Below, piece by piece: positions 18,012-26,417 of a stretch of DNA of 64,000 bases. Under the pieces are notes generated by a model. The model did not search any database, was not told the origin of the DNA, and was given only the letters and a program-made list of their open reading frames with translations. Made by a program: the position numbers and the translations under genes. Every line of letters starts with the position of its first letter. Positions within the stretch are counted from its first letter, which is position 1. The DNA is from Alkaliflexus imshenetskii DSM 15055 (GTDB lineage: Bacteria > Bacteroidota > Bacteroidia > Bacteroidales > Marinilabiliaceae), in NCBI RefSeq assembly GCF_000517065.1, contig NZ_KI912105.1, positions 2,941,684 through 3,005,683 of the forward strand, given 5' to 3'.

Positions 18012-19151
18012 ATGACTGAATCATCTGATGTTTGCCTGGATTATTGTAACGCACCATTAAGCCCCGAGTGGGATAATTTTATAGCATCCATATCATCAAT
18101 ATGCCACGAACAGTCATCTGTTTGGGCCGAAGCGCAAAAAATGGCCGGATGGGAACCGCAAAGAATTTATCTCAGACGCAACGGCACCATTGTTTGTGGG
18201 GTGCAAATTATAATATTGAGCTTCCCTTTCCTTGGGAAATTTGGTTATGTGCAGCAGGGGCCATGCGTGAATGGTGCAAACCCCAGTGAGATAGATATGC
18301 TTCTGAACGAAATGAAACTGTTTGCCAGGCGCAGAAAGTTTCAGTATCTGACAGTGGATCTGGCCTATAATCTGCCTGAGTTGGTTGAGACCATTGAAAA
18401 ATCAGGCTTTGAACTTCACCCTGACCGATTGCCTCCCGAAGCTACAATCACAAGCACTTTGCTCATCGACCTGTCGCAGGATTTGGATACCATAATGACA
18501 AAGTTCAAATCAGGTCGACGAAAAAGCATTCGCGCCGGATTAAAACATAATCTCGAAATACGCACAGGTACCAGGGACGATATTCCAATGCTCTTCGATT
18601 TAATAATGCAAACATGCGAACGGAGAAATACCAAGCCATTGTATCCAAATGTCAATTTCATTTTTCGACTGTGGGATCTGTTTGCCCCTAACAACTGGAT
18701 TGTGCTGCATATTGCCGAAACCGAAGGAAAGCCTGTGTGTGCATCGCTTAGTTTCACCTTTGGTGATACATTTAGAAATAGCATTTGGGGTTGGTCTGGT
18801 GATTATGTGCATTTAAATGCTTCAGATGTTATCGATTGGAAAACCATTTGCTGGGCAAAAGAGAACGGATTCAGATACTATGATTTTGTTCACCTTGATA
18901 CTGTTTCAGCAAAAGCACTGCTCTCAGGCGACGATGTTTCTGACGAAATTAAAGCCCGCGCACATTACGGCTCTACTTTTTACAAAATGCGTTTTGGTGG
19001 AGATGTGATGTTCTATCCGGGTAGCTATTCCTATTTCCCATCAAAGTTGAAGAAATCGCTCTTTATTTTTATGGCGCATACTGTTTTAAACAATACACTT
19101 ATTAAAAAAGCAATTCAGTTTGTTCGTAAAAGAGCCAATCGTGAAAATTAA
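18012..19151 (+). CDS. FemAB family (peptidoglycan-bridge-type) transferase
   Basis: 379 residues. This copy is closer to true FemA/FemX proteins: SSVWAEAQKMAGWEPQRIYLRRNG near residue 36, GYVQQGPCVNG near 78, then SGRRKSIRAGLKHNLEI near residue 167, the basic segment that in FemX contacts the lipid-II/tRNA side, and a late FYKMRFGGDVMFYPGSYSYF. FemAB enzymes transfer an amino acid from aminoacyl-tRNA onto the lysine (or other diamino acid) of the peptidoglycan precursor; Bacteroidota relatives are mostly uncharacterised. It heads a two-gene plus-strand unit with a paralogue 80 nt downstream. No signal peptide. Whether it acts on cell wall or on a surface glycan or lipid cannot be told. Confidence 0.75.
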   Translation: MTESSDVCLDYCNAPLSPEWDNFIASISSICHEQSSVWAEAQKMAGWEPQRIYLRRNGTIVCGVQIIILSFPFLGKFGYVQQGPCVNGANPSEIDMLLNEMKLFARRRKFQYLTVDLAYNLPELVETIEKSGFELHPDRLPPEATITSTLLIDLSQDLDTIMTKFKSGRRKSIRAGLKHNLEIRTGTRDDIPMLFDLIMQTCERRNTKPLYPNVNFIFRLWDLFAPNNWIVLHIAETEGKPVCASLSFTFGDTFRNSIWGWSGDYVHLNASDVIDWKTICWAKENGFRYYDFVHLDTVSAKALLSGDDVSDEIKARAHYGSTFYKMRFGGDVMFYPGSYSYFPSKLKKSLFIFMAHTVLNNTLIKKAIQFVRKRANREN

Positions 19152-19231
19152 TCAGGCTTTAAACCATAAGGCATCATTGTTGTTAGGTTATTAAAAGCTA
19201 ATTTTGAAAATGCTTTAAATACACTTAACCT

Positions 19232-20395
19232 ATGCTTATTCGGAGCCGTCGCTTTGTTATGCCATTTCGTCAGTCAGTGATTTATCAGGTATGTGATGCT
19301 GAGATGAATGACGAGTGGGACTCATTTTTACATCACAGTGGGATAAATAATTATCAGCAAACATCTGTTTGGGGCATAATAAAAGGAAAGGATGGATGGA
19401 TAGCCAAGCGACTGATATTACGAAATGCCGAAGGTAATATTATTGGCGGAGCCCAGATTTTTCTTATGGAAATCCCGGTAATCGGGAGAATTGGTTACAT
19501 TTCACAAGGCCCTTGTTTTGGCAACCAGAATTGTAGCAATCTCAATTATTTTATTTCACTTCTCAAAGTTTTTACCCGAAGAAACAAGCTGATTTATGTT
19601 ACTGTTGATGTAAATTATCGCCTGCCAGAGGTTGTTAAAGCTTTAACCCGGCGTAGGTTTCGTAAGCATCCGGACAATACACCTCCGATGCCCCATGTAA
19701 AAGCTACATTAATCGTAAATCTTCAGCAGTCGGAGGAGCAGATTTTTGCCGGATTCAAAAAAAATCGCCGCAAAAGTATCCTGGCAGCTAAAAACATTTC
19801 CGTAACGCTTAGATCCGGAAGTCGCGATGACCTTCCCTTGCTGCACCGTTTGGTTGATCAAACCTGCGAACGTCAGGGTGTCGTTTCCGGATATCCAAAT
19901 GTGGAGTATTTCTATATGCTTTGGGATTTGATGGCACCTCGTGGCTGGCTTGCATTCAATATTGCCGAAATGGATGGACGCCCGGTGAGTGCGTCGTTGG
20001 GGTATGTTTTTGGGGATACCTATCGTGATACAGTATGGGGTTGGAGTGGCGAGTATGCTGCAGAAAACATCTCTGATTTAATTACCTGGAAGTTGATACT
20101 ATGGGCTAAACAGTCGGGTTTTGCCTATTTTGATTTTGTTCAGTTAGACATTGTATCAATAAGGGCAATTATGGCTGGTGATGTGGTGCCGGATGAGGTT
20201 AAGAGTCGTAAATCATTCGGAGCCACATTCTACAAAACGCGATTTGGCGGAGAGGTCTGTTTTTATCCAGGCACATACACATTTTTTCCATCCCAATTAA
20301 TTGCAGCTTTAATGCAAATGGCATCCGGGCATCTGAGAAAAGATTCGATGGCTTCGCGCCTGGTGCGTTTCATCCGTTCCCTCAAGAAAAACTAA
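19232..20395 (+). CDS. FemAB family transferase, tandem paralogue
   Basis: 387 residues from the ATG at 19232; an ATG at 19259 (MPFRQSVIYQVCDAEMNDEW) matches the start of the upstream paralogue better and may be the real start. It aligns throughout with the gene at 18012: QQTSVWGIIKGKDGWIAKRL, GYISQGPCFGN, FAGFKKNRRKSILAAKNI, LVDQTCERQ, WDLMAPRGW, FGDTYRDTVWGWSGEY, FYKTRFGGEVCFYPGTYTFF. Roughly half the residues look identical by eye, so this is a clear duplication. Role as for its twin: transfer of an amino acid or other acyl group to a cell-envelope precursor. It ends 24 nt before the convergent deformylase gene. Confidence 0.75.
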   Translation: MLIRSRRFVMPFRQSVIYQVCDAEMNDEWDSFLHHSGINNYQQTSVWGIIKGKDGWIAKRLILRNAEGNIIGGAQIFLMEIPVIGRIGYISQGPCFGNQNCSNLNYFISLLKVFTRRNKLIYVTVDVNYRLPEVVKALTRRRFRKHPDNTPPMPHVKATLIVNLQQSEEQIFAGFKKNRRKSILAAKNISVTLRSGSRDDLPLLHRLVDQTCERQGVVSGYPNVEYFYMLWDLMAPRGWLAFNIAEMDGRPVSASLGYVFGDTYRDTVWGWSGEYAAENISDLITWKLILWAKQSGFAYFDFVQLDIVSIRAIMAGDVVPDEVKSRKSFGATFYKTRFGGEVCFYPGTYTFFPSQLIAALMQMASGHLRKDSMASRLVRFIRSLKKN

Positions 20396-20419
20396 GTGAG
20401 CGCAGCGTTAAGCCTGTCC

Positions 20420-20974
20420 TTATTTTGGTAGTTTTATTTTGTAGTCTACATTCACTTTTCCTAAAGCTATTGAGTTTAGTTTCCCTTTTATCAGTCGTTT
20501 CCGCAATGACGAAAGGTAGTCGATAAACAGCTTGCCTTCAACGTGGTCATACTCGTGTTGGATGATGCGGGCTGCAAATCCTTCATACGCTTCTTCGTGT
20601 GGTTGAAAATTCTCGTCAACGTAACTTATTACAATGCGTGAGGGTCTGGTGACTTCTTCGCGTATGCCGGGGAGACTCAGACAGCCTTCGGCTTCGGTAC
20701 ATTTGTTACTCTCAGGAAAAGTGATTTTTGCATTGATGAATGTCTTTTTAAAACCTGCCAGTTCAGGATAGTCTTCGGCCAACTCGTTGCCATCAATCAC
20801 AAAAATGCGTATAGGCAGGCCAATCTGAGGTGCAGCCAATCCAATACCATCGGCCCGGTACATGGTTTCCCACATGTTTTCGAGTAACTGCGGCAGGTTT
20901 TCATAGTTTGAATCAACGTCTTCGGCAACTTTTCGCAGCACTGGGTGTCCGTATACAACAACTGGTAGTATCAT
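20420..20974 (-). CDS. def: Peptide deformylase
   Basis: 184 residues with the three diagnostic motifs: [10 protein letters not shown] (about residues 43-52), EGCLSLPG (about 95-102, Cys is the metal ligand) and [14 protein letters not shown] (about 138-151, the two His ligands and the catalytic Glu). It removes the formyl group from the N-terminal methionine of new proteins in the cytoplasm. Length and motif order are normal for the Bacteroidota type. It lies 76 nt after the ruvX gene on the same strand, an arrangement found in many Bacteroidota genomes, and the two may be co-transcribed. Confidence 0.97.
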   Translation of the reverse strand: MILPVVVYGHPVLRKVAEDVDSNYENLPQLLENMWETMYRADGIGLAAPQIGLPIRIFVIDGNELAEDYPELAGFKKTFINAKITFPESNKCTEAEGCLSLPGIREEVTRPSRIVISYVDENFQPHEEAYEGFAARIIQHEYDHVEGKLFIDYLSSLRKRLIKGKLNSIALGKVNVDYKIKLPK

Positions 20975-21050
20975 CTCTTGTTCGTCGTTTTTTTGAGTTT
21001 CAATCCCGATTTTTTTCCGGGTTTAATTTTTTTCCTGCAAACTGGGTTTA

Positions 21051-21467
21051 CTAAGGTCTGAGGCTTTCAAGATAGGATTGCAGAATAATGGTAGCACTGA
21101 TTTTATCTATCAACTCCTTGTTTCTGCGCGCCATTTTTCCAATTCCTGAATCAATCATGGTTTGAAATGCCAGCTGACTTGTAAAACGTTCATCTACCCA
21201 TTCAACAGGTATGTTGGGATATTTGTTTTTTAAACTCTGTACAAAAGGTTGTATAAATCGCATCGATTCAGAGTCTTCTCCGTTTGTCTGACGGGCATAG
21301 CCTGCAACAAACAGCTCCACTGACTCCTTCTCCATGTACTTATCAAGAAAAGGCAATACTTCATGTACCATGAGGGTTGTTAACCCATTGGCAATAATTT
21401 TGGATGCATCGGTAACAGCTATGCCAACTCTTTTTTTCCCAATGTCAAAAGCAATTATTCGTCCCAC
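21051..21467 (-). CDS. ruvX: RuvX/YqgF pre-16S rRNA nuclease (Holliday-junction-resolvase fold)
   Basis: 138 residues, read from a GTG at 21467. MGRIIAFDIGKKRVGIAVTD holds the first catalytic Asp; GYARQTNGEDSESM follows, then VEWVDERFTSQLA with the second acidic site and a C-terminal DKISATIILQSYLES with the third. The enzyme has an RNase-H fold and in other bacteria matures the 5' end of 16S rRNA. A GTG start is less usual, but no in-frame ATG lies nearby and the reading begins exactly where the family does. A -7 promoter element 18-25 nt upstream (21485-21492) supports this start. Confidence 0.95.
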   Translation of the reverse strand: MGRIIAFDIGKKRVGIAVTDASKIIANGLTTLMVHEVLPFLDKYMEKESVELFVAGYARQTNGEDSESMRFIQPFVQSLKNKYPNIPVEWVDERFTSQLAFQTMIDSGIGKMARRNKELIDKISATIILQSYLESLRP

Positions 21468-21484
21468 ATTTGCAATTTAGGGTG

Positions 21485-21492
21485 CAAAATTA
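21485..21492 (-). promoter_or_regulatory. Putative -7 promoter element of ruvX-def
   Basis: Read on the minus strand the sequence is TAATTTTG, a full match to the Bacteroidota -7 consensus TAnnTTTG, ending 18 nt before the ruvX GTG. No TTG is found at the expected -33 spacing, so the call is tentative. Confidence 0.45.
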
Positions 21493-21552
21493 CTGAAAAT
21501 ATTCGTATGATTGATGAATGCCTGCAACAACCTATTTGGTGCCTTCGGGCGC

Positions 21553-21586
21553 AAAAAAAAGCCACCCCCTTGCAGAGAGTGGCTTT
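21553..21586 (-). terminator. Intrinsic terminator of ppdK
   Basis: Reading the minus strand after the ppdK stop at 21607, an AAAGCCAC stem (21586-21579) pairs with GTGGCTTT (21565-21558) and is followed by a run of Ts. Position and strand fit termination of ppdK. Confidence 0.85.
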
Positions 21587-21606
21587 GCGAACAAATTATC
21601 AAGCAC

Positions 21607-24321
21607 TTATTTGTTTCCTTTAACGGCTGCCTGAGCCGCTGCCAGACGCGCAATGGGCACTCTGTAAGGTGAGCAACTTACGTAATCCATACCAACAGTG
21701 TGACAGAATTCTACCGAAGAGGGTTCACCACCGTGTTCACCACAAATTCCAACTTTCAGGTTGGGCTTGGTCGAACGACCTTTTTCGGTTCCCATTTTCA
21801 CCAACTGGCCAACACCTTCCTGATCCAACACCTGGAAGGGGTCGTGCTTCAGGATACCTTTGTCGATGTATATTGGCAGGAATGTTCCGGCATCGTCACG
21901 AGAGTAGCCAAATGTCATTTGAGTGAGGTCATTGGTTCCAAACGAGAAGAAGTCGGCTTCGGTGGCTATAAGGTCAGCTGTAAGTGCTGCGCGTGGAATT
22001 TCAATCATAGTTCCAAGCAGATAGTCGATTCTATCATTCTTTTCAGCAAAAACTTTCTCAGCTGTAGCCCTTATGATATCGGCCTGTAGTTTGAACTCTT
22101 TAAGCGTACCGGTTAGTGGTACCATTATTTCCGGACGGGCATCTACACCTTTGGCTTTTAGGTTTAGTGCTGCTTCAATAATGGCGCGGGCCTGCATCTC
22201 TGTAATCTCCGGGTAGGTGTTGCCCAATCGGCAGCCACGGTGACCAAGCATCGGGTTGAACTCCTCGAGTGAATCCACTTTTGCTTTGATTACATCAATT
22301 GTTACACCCATCTCCTCAGCAAGTTCTCTTTGTGTTGAAAGTTGATGAGGTACAAACTCGTGCAATGGTGGGTCGAGCAGACGAACAGTAACGCCATAGC
22401 CGGCCATCGCTTCAAAGATGCCTTCAAAGTCTTCTCTTTGATACGGAAGTAGCTTGGCAAGGGCACGTTTGCGTCCTTCGGTGGTTGAGGCAAGTATCAT
22501 TTCGCGCATGGCTTTGATGCGTTCACCTTCGAAAAACATGTGCTCTGTGCGGCACAATCCAATACCTTTGGCTCCAAATTCACGTGCCACTTGTGCATCT
22601 TTTGGCGAGTCTGCATTGGTACGCACTGACATTTTGGTGAATTTTTCAGCAAGTTCCAGAATCAGACCAAAGTCACCACTTAAATCAGGTTTGCGTGTTT
22701 GTACTTTGCCTTCGTAAACTTCACCGGTTGACCCGTTGAGCGAAAGCCAGTCACCTTCTTTAAACACTTTTCCTTCGATGGTAAGGGTGCGCGCCTTATA
22801 GTCAATTTTAAGCGCTCCGGCACCTGATACACAGCATTTTCCCATGCCACGGGCCACAACAGCGGCGTGAGAGGTCATACCTCCGCGGGCTGTAAGGATA
22901 CCTCTGGCAATATTCATCCCTTCAAGGTCTTCAGGAGATGTTTCGATACGCACCAGAAGGCTTGTTTCATATTTTGAGGCTTCATCGGCAAAGAAAACAA
23001 TTTGTCCGGTGGCAGCACCAGGAGATGCAGGCAAACCTTTTGCCAGCACATTGGCAGCACGTATGGCTACTGAGTCAAAAACCGGGTGGAGTAGTTCGTC
23101 CAGTTTGGATGGTTCAAGTCGCAGAAGGGCTGTTTTTTCATCTATTTTACTTTCACGAAGCAGATCCATGGCAATTTTTACCATGGCAGCACCGGTACGC
23201 TTACCGTTACGTGTTTGCAGAATCCACAGTTTTCCCGATTGAATGGTAAACTCCATGTCCTGCATATCTTTGTAGTGGTCTTCCAGTTTTTGTTCTACAA
23301 CGCGCAGCTCTTTGTAGAGTTCAGGCATGGTCTCCTCCAGCGATGGAAACTTGCTCGCACGCTCTTCTTCAGATACACTCTGAAGTTTTGCCCAGCGCAA
23401 ACTTCCCTCTTTGGTAATTTCCTGTGGGGTACGGGTACCGGCCACAACATCTTCGCCCTGTGCATTAATAAGGTATTCACCATTAAATAAGTCTTCGCCA
23501 GTAGCTGCGTCGCGGGTAAATGCTACCCCTGTGGCCGATGTATTGCCCATGTTTCCAAATACCATGGCCTGTACGTTAACCGCAGTACCCCATTCATCCG
23601 GGATGTTATTCAGACGACGATAGTAAACGGCACGTGGATTACCCCAACTGTCAAATACCGCCATCACCGCACCCCATAGCTGCTCCCAAGCACATGTTGG
23701 GAAATCTCTGCCGGTTTGTGTCTTAACAGCTGCTTTAAACTTATTAACTAGATCCTTAAGATCCTCAACGGTTAAATCGGTGTCGAGTTCGACGCCTCTG
23801 GTATGTTTAACCTCTTCCATGATTTTTTCGAAAGGATCAATTTCTTCTTTCGATTCGGGTTTCATGCCTAGTACCACATCGCCAAACATCTGAACAAATC
23901 GACGGTATGAGTCCCATGCAAACCATTCGTTGCCCGATTTGGCAGCAATTCCTTTAACGGCATCGTCGTTAAGACCCAGGTTCAGAATGGTATCCATCAT
24001 CCCGGGCATGGATGCACGTGCGCCTGAACGTACCGATACCAATAATGGGTTGGCGGCGTCGCCAAACTTTGTGCCTGTAAGTTTTTCTATATTTTCAATC
24101 GCTTTTTCTACTTCTGGTTTTAGTAGCTCAACTACTTTATCGCGACCCAGGTCGTTGTATTCTGTACAGACCTCAGTAGTTATGGTGAATCCCGGAGGAA
24201 CCGGTACACCAATGAGGTTCATTTCAGCCAGGTTCGCTCCTTTTCCTCCCAGCAGATTCTTCATGTCTGCTTTTCCTTCGGCTTTTCCATTTCCGAAGGT
24301 GTAAACTCTTTTTTTACTCAT
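21607..24321 (-). CDS. ppdK: Pyruvate, phosphate dikinase
   Basis: 904 residues, full length. N-terminal ATP-grasp domain (NLLGGKGANLAEM near residue 21, SVRSGARASMPGMMDTILN near 90-110), a central phosphohistidine domain with ARGGMTSHAAVVARGMGK (the swivelling His near residue 483) and a C-terminal TIM barrel with RTEHMFFE, GTMIEIPRAAL, FFSFGTNDLTQMTFGYSRDD and KVGICGEHGGEP. It interconverts ATP + phosphate + pyruvate with AMP + PPi + phosphoenolpyruvate in the cytoplasm. In fermentative Bacteroidota it commonly serves PPi-linked glycolysis or gluconeogenesis. It is a single-gene unit with its own terminator and a long upstream spacer. Confidence 0.97.
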   Translation of the reverse strand: MSKKRVYTFGNGKAEGKADMKNLLGGKGANLAEMNLIGVPVPPGFTITTEVCTEYNDLGRDKVVELLKPEVEKAIENIEKLTGTKFGDAANPLLVSVRSGARASMPGMMDTILNLGLNDDAVKGIAAKSGNEWFAWDSYRRFVQMFGDVVLGMKPESKEEIDPFEKIMEEVKHTRGVELDTDLTVEDLKDLVNKFKAAVKTQTGRDFPTCAWEQLWGAVMAVFDSWGNPRAVYYRRLNNIPDEWGTAVNVQAMVFGNMGNTSATGVAFTRDAATGEDLFNGEYLINAQGEDVVAGTRTPQEITKEGSLRWAKLQSVSEEERASKFPSLEETMPELYKELRVVEQKLEDHYKDMQDMEFTIQSGKLWILQTRNGKRTGAAMVKIAMDLLRESKIDEKTALLRLEPSKLDELLHPVFDSVAIRAANVLAKGLPASPGAATGQIVFFADEASKYETSLLVRIETSPEDLEGMNIARGILTARGGMTSHAAVVARGMGKCCVSGAGALKIDYKARTLTIEGKVFKEGDWLSLNGSTGEVYEGKVQTRKPDLSGDFGLILELAEKFTKMSVRTNADSPKDAQVAREFGAKGIGLCRTEHMFFEGERIKAMREMILASTTEGRKRALAKLLPYQREDFEGIFEAMAGYGVTVRLLDPPLHEFVPHQLSTQRELAEEMGVTIDVIKAKVDSLEEFNPMLGHRGCRLGNTYPEITEMQARAIIEAALNLKAKGVDARPEIMVPLTGTLKEFKLQADIIRATAEKVFAEKNDRIDYLLGTMIEIPRAALTADLIATEADFFSFGTNDLTQMTFGYSRDDAGTFLPIYIDKGILKHDPFQVLDQEGVGQLVKMGTEKGRSTKPNLKVGICGEHGGEPSSVEFCHTVGMDYVSCSPYRVPIARLAAAQAAVKGNK

Positions 24322-24660
24322 AACGATTCTTTCTTGATTTGATTGGTATTATTATTTGGTTATTTTACGCTATTCACAAATTAACAGATTTTTTCTCTAA
24401 TTTCATTCTGTTTTCATAATTACTGTTTAACGTTTGGCGATGTGAATTGCTTAATAGTGTATTAATGACGCTATTTTGCTATGAAGATGCGGTTTTATTT
24501 TCAGATATTGAAATAGTAGAACGTTAAATTTTGTTGATTTTTTGTCGGTGAAGTTCGGAAGTTATGGTGTGATTGTTTCATGAGGAGTTACCCCGATTCC
24601 GGTTTTTTAAGCCTGTTTTCAGGGTTGGTAGAGTGATATCTGGTGTCTGATATGGTAAAA
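24322..24660. other. Spacer upstream of ppdK
   Basis: About 340 nt of AT-rich sequence between the ppdK start and the terminator of the next minus-strand gene. It must contain the ppdK promoter, but no complete TAnnTTTG/TTG pair was recognised. No gene or conserved RNA structure is seen. Confidence 0.4.
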
Positions 24661-24696
24661 TAAAAGGGGGCTGTCTTATCTGACAGCCCCCCTTTG
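24661..24696 (-). terminator. Intrinsic terminator of the dihydroorotate-dehydrogenase-like gene
   Basis: Perfect 10-bp stem GGGGGCTGTC (24666-24675) with GACAGCCCCC (24682-24691) and a 6-nt loop; on the minus strand it is followed by TTTT. It lies 24 nt after the stop of the gene ending at 24720. Confidence 0.9.
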
Positions 24697-24719
24697 TTAA
24701 TTATTTATGATCGAGTGAA

Positions 24720-25730
24720 TTACCTTATCTGGTATTTGTTTGAGAATTCTTTGGACCGCATGAGGTAGTCAACGTATTGTGCTCTTCTGTACGCATGCGG
24801 ATCCTTAAGATTTTGTTTCGACATTTTGCCTTTAAAGTCATCGATTGAATTATATCCTTTTCGATGCATCCAGTCGGTTATGACATTTAGCATTTGAGTG
24901 ATTTTTTGAGTGCCGTTTTTATAAACGGTGCTTACCACTTGCACGGCGTCTGCTCCGGCCAACAGAGCGGCTACTACATCTTCGCCCTCCAGAATTCCGG
25001 TGTTTGCGCAGAGCGATGCTTTTACCTGACCCGATAACAATCCCATATAGCGTATCGTCATGCGGTCATCTCCTTTGTGGCTTAGGTTGTAGGGAATTTG
25101 CAATGCTTCCTCCCAAATGTCAATATCGGGTTGGAACAGCCTGTTGAAAAGCACGAAACCATTTGTTCCGGCTCCGTCTAATGCTTTTATGTACGCCAAC
25201 GGGTTGGTATAGAATGGGCTCAGTTTTACTGCGATGGGTATTTTAACAGCAGCCCGAACTTTTTTGAGTGTTTCTAACTGGTTCTGCTCAATGGCTTGAC
25301 CTTGCTTGTCAATATCTGAAACAGTTGAGTAAAAGTTTAACTCCAACCCATCGATACCGGTTTCGGCCAGATGAATAGCATATTCTTCCCAACTTTCGTT
25401 GTAAATGCAGTTTAAGCTTCCGAAAACCGGAATGGTAAGTGCTTTTTTCAATTCTTTGATAGCAAGCAGATGAGCTTTGGGCCCTGAATGCTCTATTTTT
25501 GGGAAAAGGTTGACCATTTCGGCATTTCTGTCGTCATACTGATGCAGGTTCTCATCGAGTTCGGCAGCTTCCAGATTTAGTTGCTCTTCAAAAAGCGATT
25601 TGAATACCAGAGCCGAAGCTCCTGCTTCCTGAAGTTCTATGGCCAGTTTAGAGTCGAGGGACAGGTTTGAAGCACCCACGATAATGGGATTCTTAAGTTT
25701 GATACCCAGATAATTGGTTGATAAATTCAT
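24720..25730 (-). CDS. Dihydroorotate dehydrogenase-like FMN protein
   Basis: 336 residues with a TIM-barrel flavoprotein pattern: YLGIKLKNPIIVGASNLS at the N-terminus, FGSLNCIYNESWEEYA, GIDGLELNFYSTVSDID, IPIAVKLSPFYTNPL near residue 170, GFVLFNRLF, and the phosphate-binding CANTGILEGEDVVAALLAGADAVQVVSTVYKNG. Pyrimidine-pathway enzymes of class 1 have a catalytic Cys or Ser in a characteristic loop; the matching loop here reads NFYSTVS, so activity as true PyrD is doubtful. This family (often called DHOD-like) is common in Bacteroidota and may be an oxidoreductase of other uracil-like or unknown substrates. Cytoplasmic. Single gene with its own terminator. Confidence 0.8.
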   Translation of the reverse strand: MNLSTNYLGIKLKNPIIVGASNLSLDSKLAIELQEAGASALVFKSLFEEQLNLEAAELDENLHQYDDRNAEMVNLFPKIEHSGPKAHLLAIKELKKALTIPVFGSLNCIYNESWEEYAIHLAETGIDGLELNFYSTVSDIDKQGQAIEQNQLETLKKVRAAVKIPIAVKLSPFYTNPLAYIKALDGAGTNGFVLFNRLFQPDIDIWEEALQIPYNLSHKGDDRMTIRYMGLLSGQVKASLCANTGILEGEDVVAALLAGADAVQVVSTVYKNGTQKITQMLNVITDWMHRKGYNSIDDFKGKMSKQNLKDPHAYRRAQYVDYLMRSKEFSNKYQIR

Positions 25731-26417
25731 AGCAGAAATTTTAAGGGTTTTGTATCTCGTGGAAATGTAACTCAGTAATTGGATGGTGTTATAATAACAG
25801 ATGTAGGGGCCAATGGTTCACTGTCAGAGGCTTACAGTGGTGTTTTGTTCTATGGCTTTTTCCGAAGGATGATATCATTGCCATTACATACATTTAATTG
25901 AAGATTAATTTACAAATTATTACCCGTAAAGGAAAGTGCCTCCTCTCTTTTTCGTAACATTTTAGTCTGTAAAAGTTTTATCCAGGTTTCTGCTCAATAT
26001 GGTAATAAGGTGAGAAGCTATATTTGAAGCAGTTCCGGACATTCTCACTAAGCCCGGAAACATCTGCAGATAGTATCAGGAGTAACCTATCTGTTTCTAT
26101 AACATGTAGCTTCGTATCACTTTGTGTTAATTCCGATTGTCGGAGTCGCATGTTGATACATACCAATTTTTCTTATTTCATCCTCTTTCATCTAACTATC
26201 TAAACATCTTCCATCTAAATATCTATCATCTAAACATCTGTCATCGGCCTTCGGATGGTTCTTGTTAAAGTAATCCAGAAATTTCACCTGTCTCAAAGCC
26301 ATGCAGGGTTTTGCTGATTTAAAAAGATATTTTTTTTGCAAGCATAATTTGAAGAATTTACTATTTACATTGAATTTTTACTGGCGTAAATTTCGGTTGT
26401 CTAATAAGTAGTTAATT
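25731..26417. other. Long divergent intergenic region
   Basis: 687 nt between the minus-strand DHOD-like gene and the plus-strand beta-helix gene. It should hold both promoters. Just upstream of the beta-helix gene a TAAATTTC at about 26389 differs from TAnnTTTG at one position. A short tandem repeat lies at 26189-26246. A minus-strand frame at 25978-26166 (62 codons) shows no recognisable feature and is not called. Confidence 0.45.
26189..26246. repeat. Imperfect short tandem repeat, about 15-nt unit
   Basis: Three to four degenerate copies of a unit like CATCTAAACATCTGT (CATCTAACTATC, TAAACATCTTC, CATCTAAATATCTAT, CATCTAAACATCTGT). The units touch without spacers, so this is not CRISPR. 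Similar CTATCTGTCTAAAATCT wording appears near 43340. Such simple repeats are common between genes in this phylum. Confidence 0.7.

Noticed and set aside
25978-26166. 62-codon minus-strand frame in the long intergenic region
   Set aside because: No motif, no promoter element and no ribosome-binding context seen.
26189-26246. Possible CRISPR-like repeats
   Set aside because: The units are degenerate, about 15 nt, touch without spacers, and no cas gene is present.
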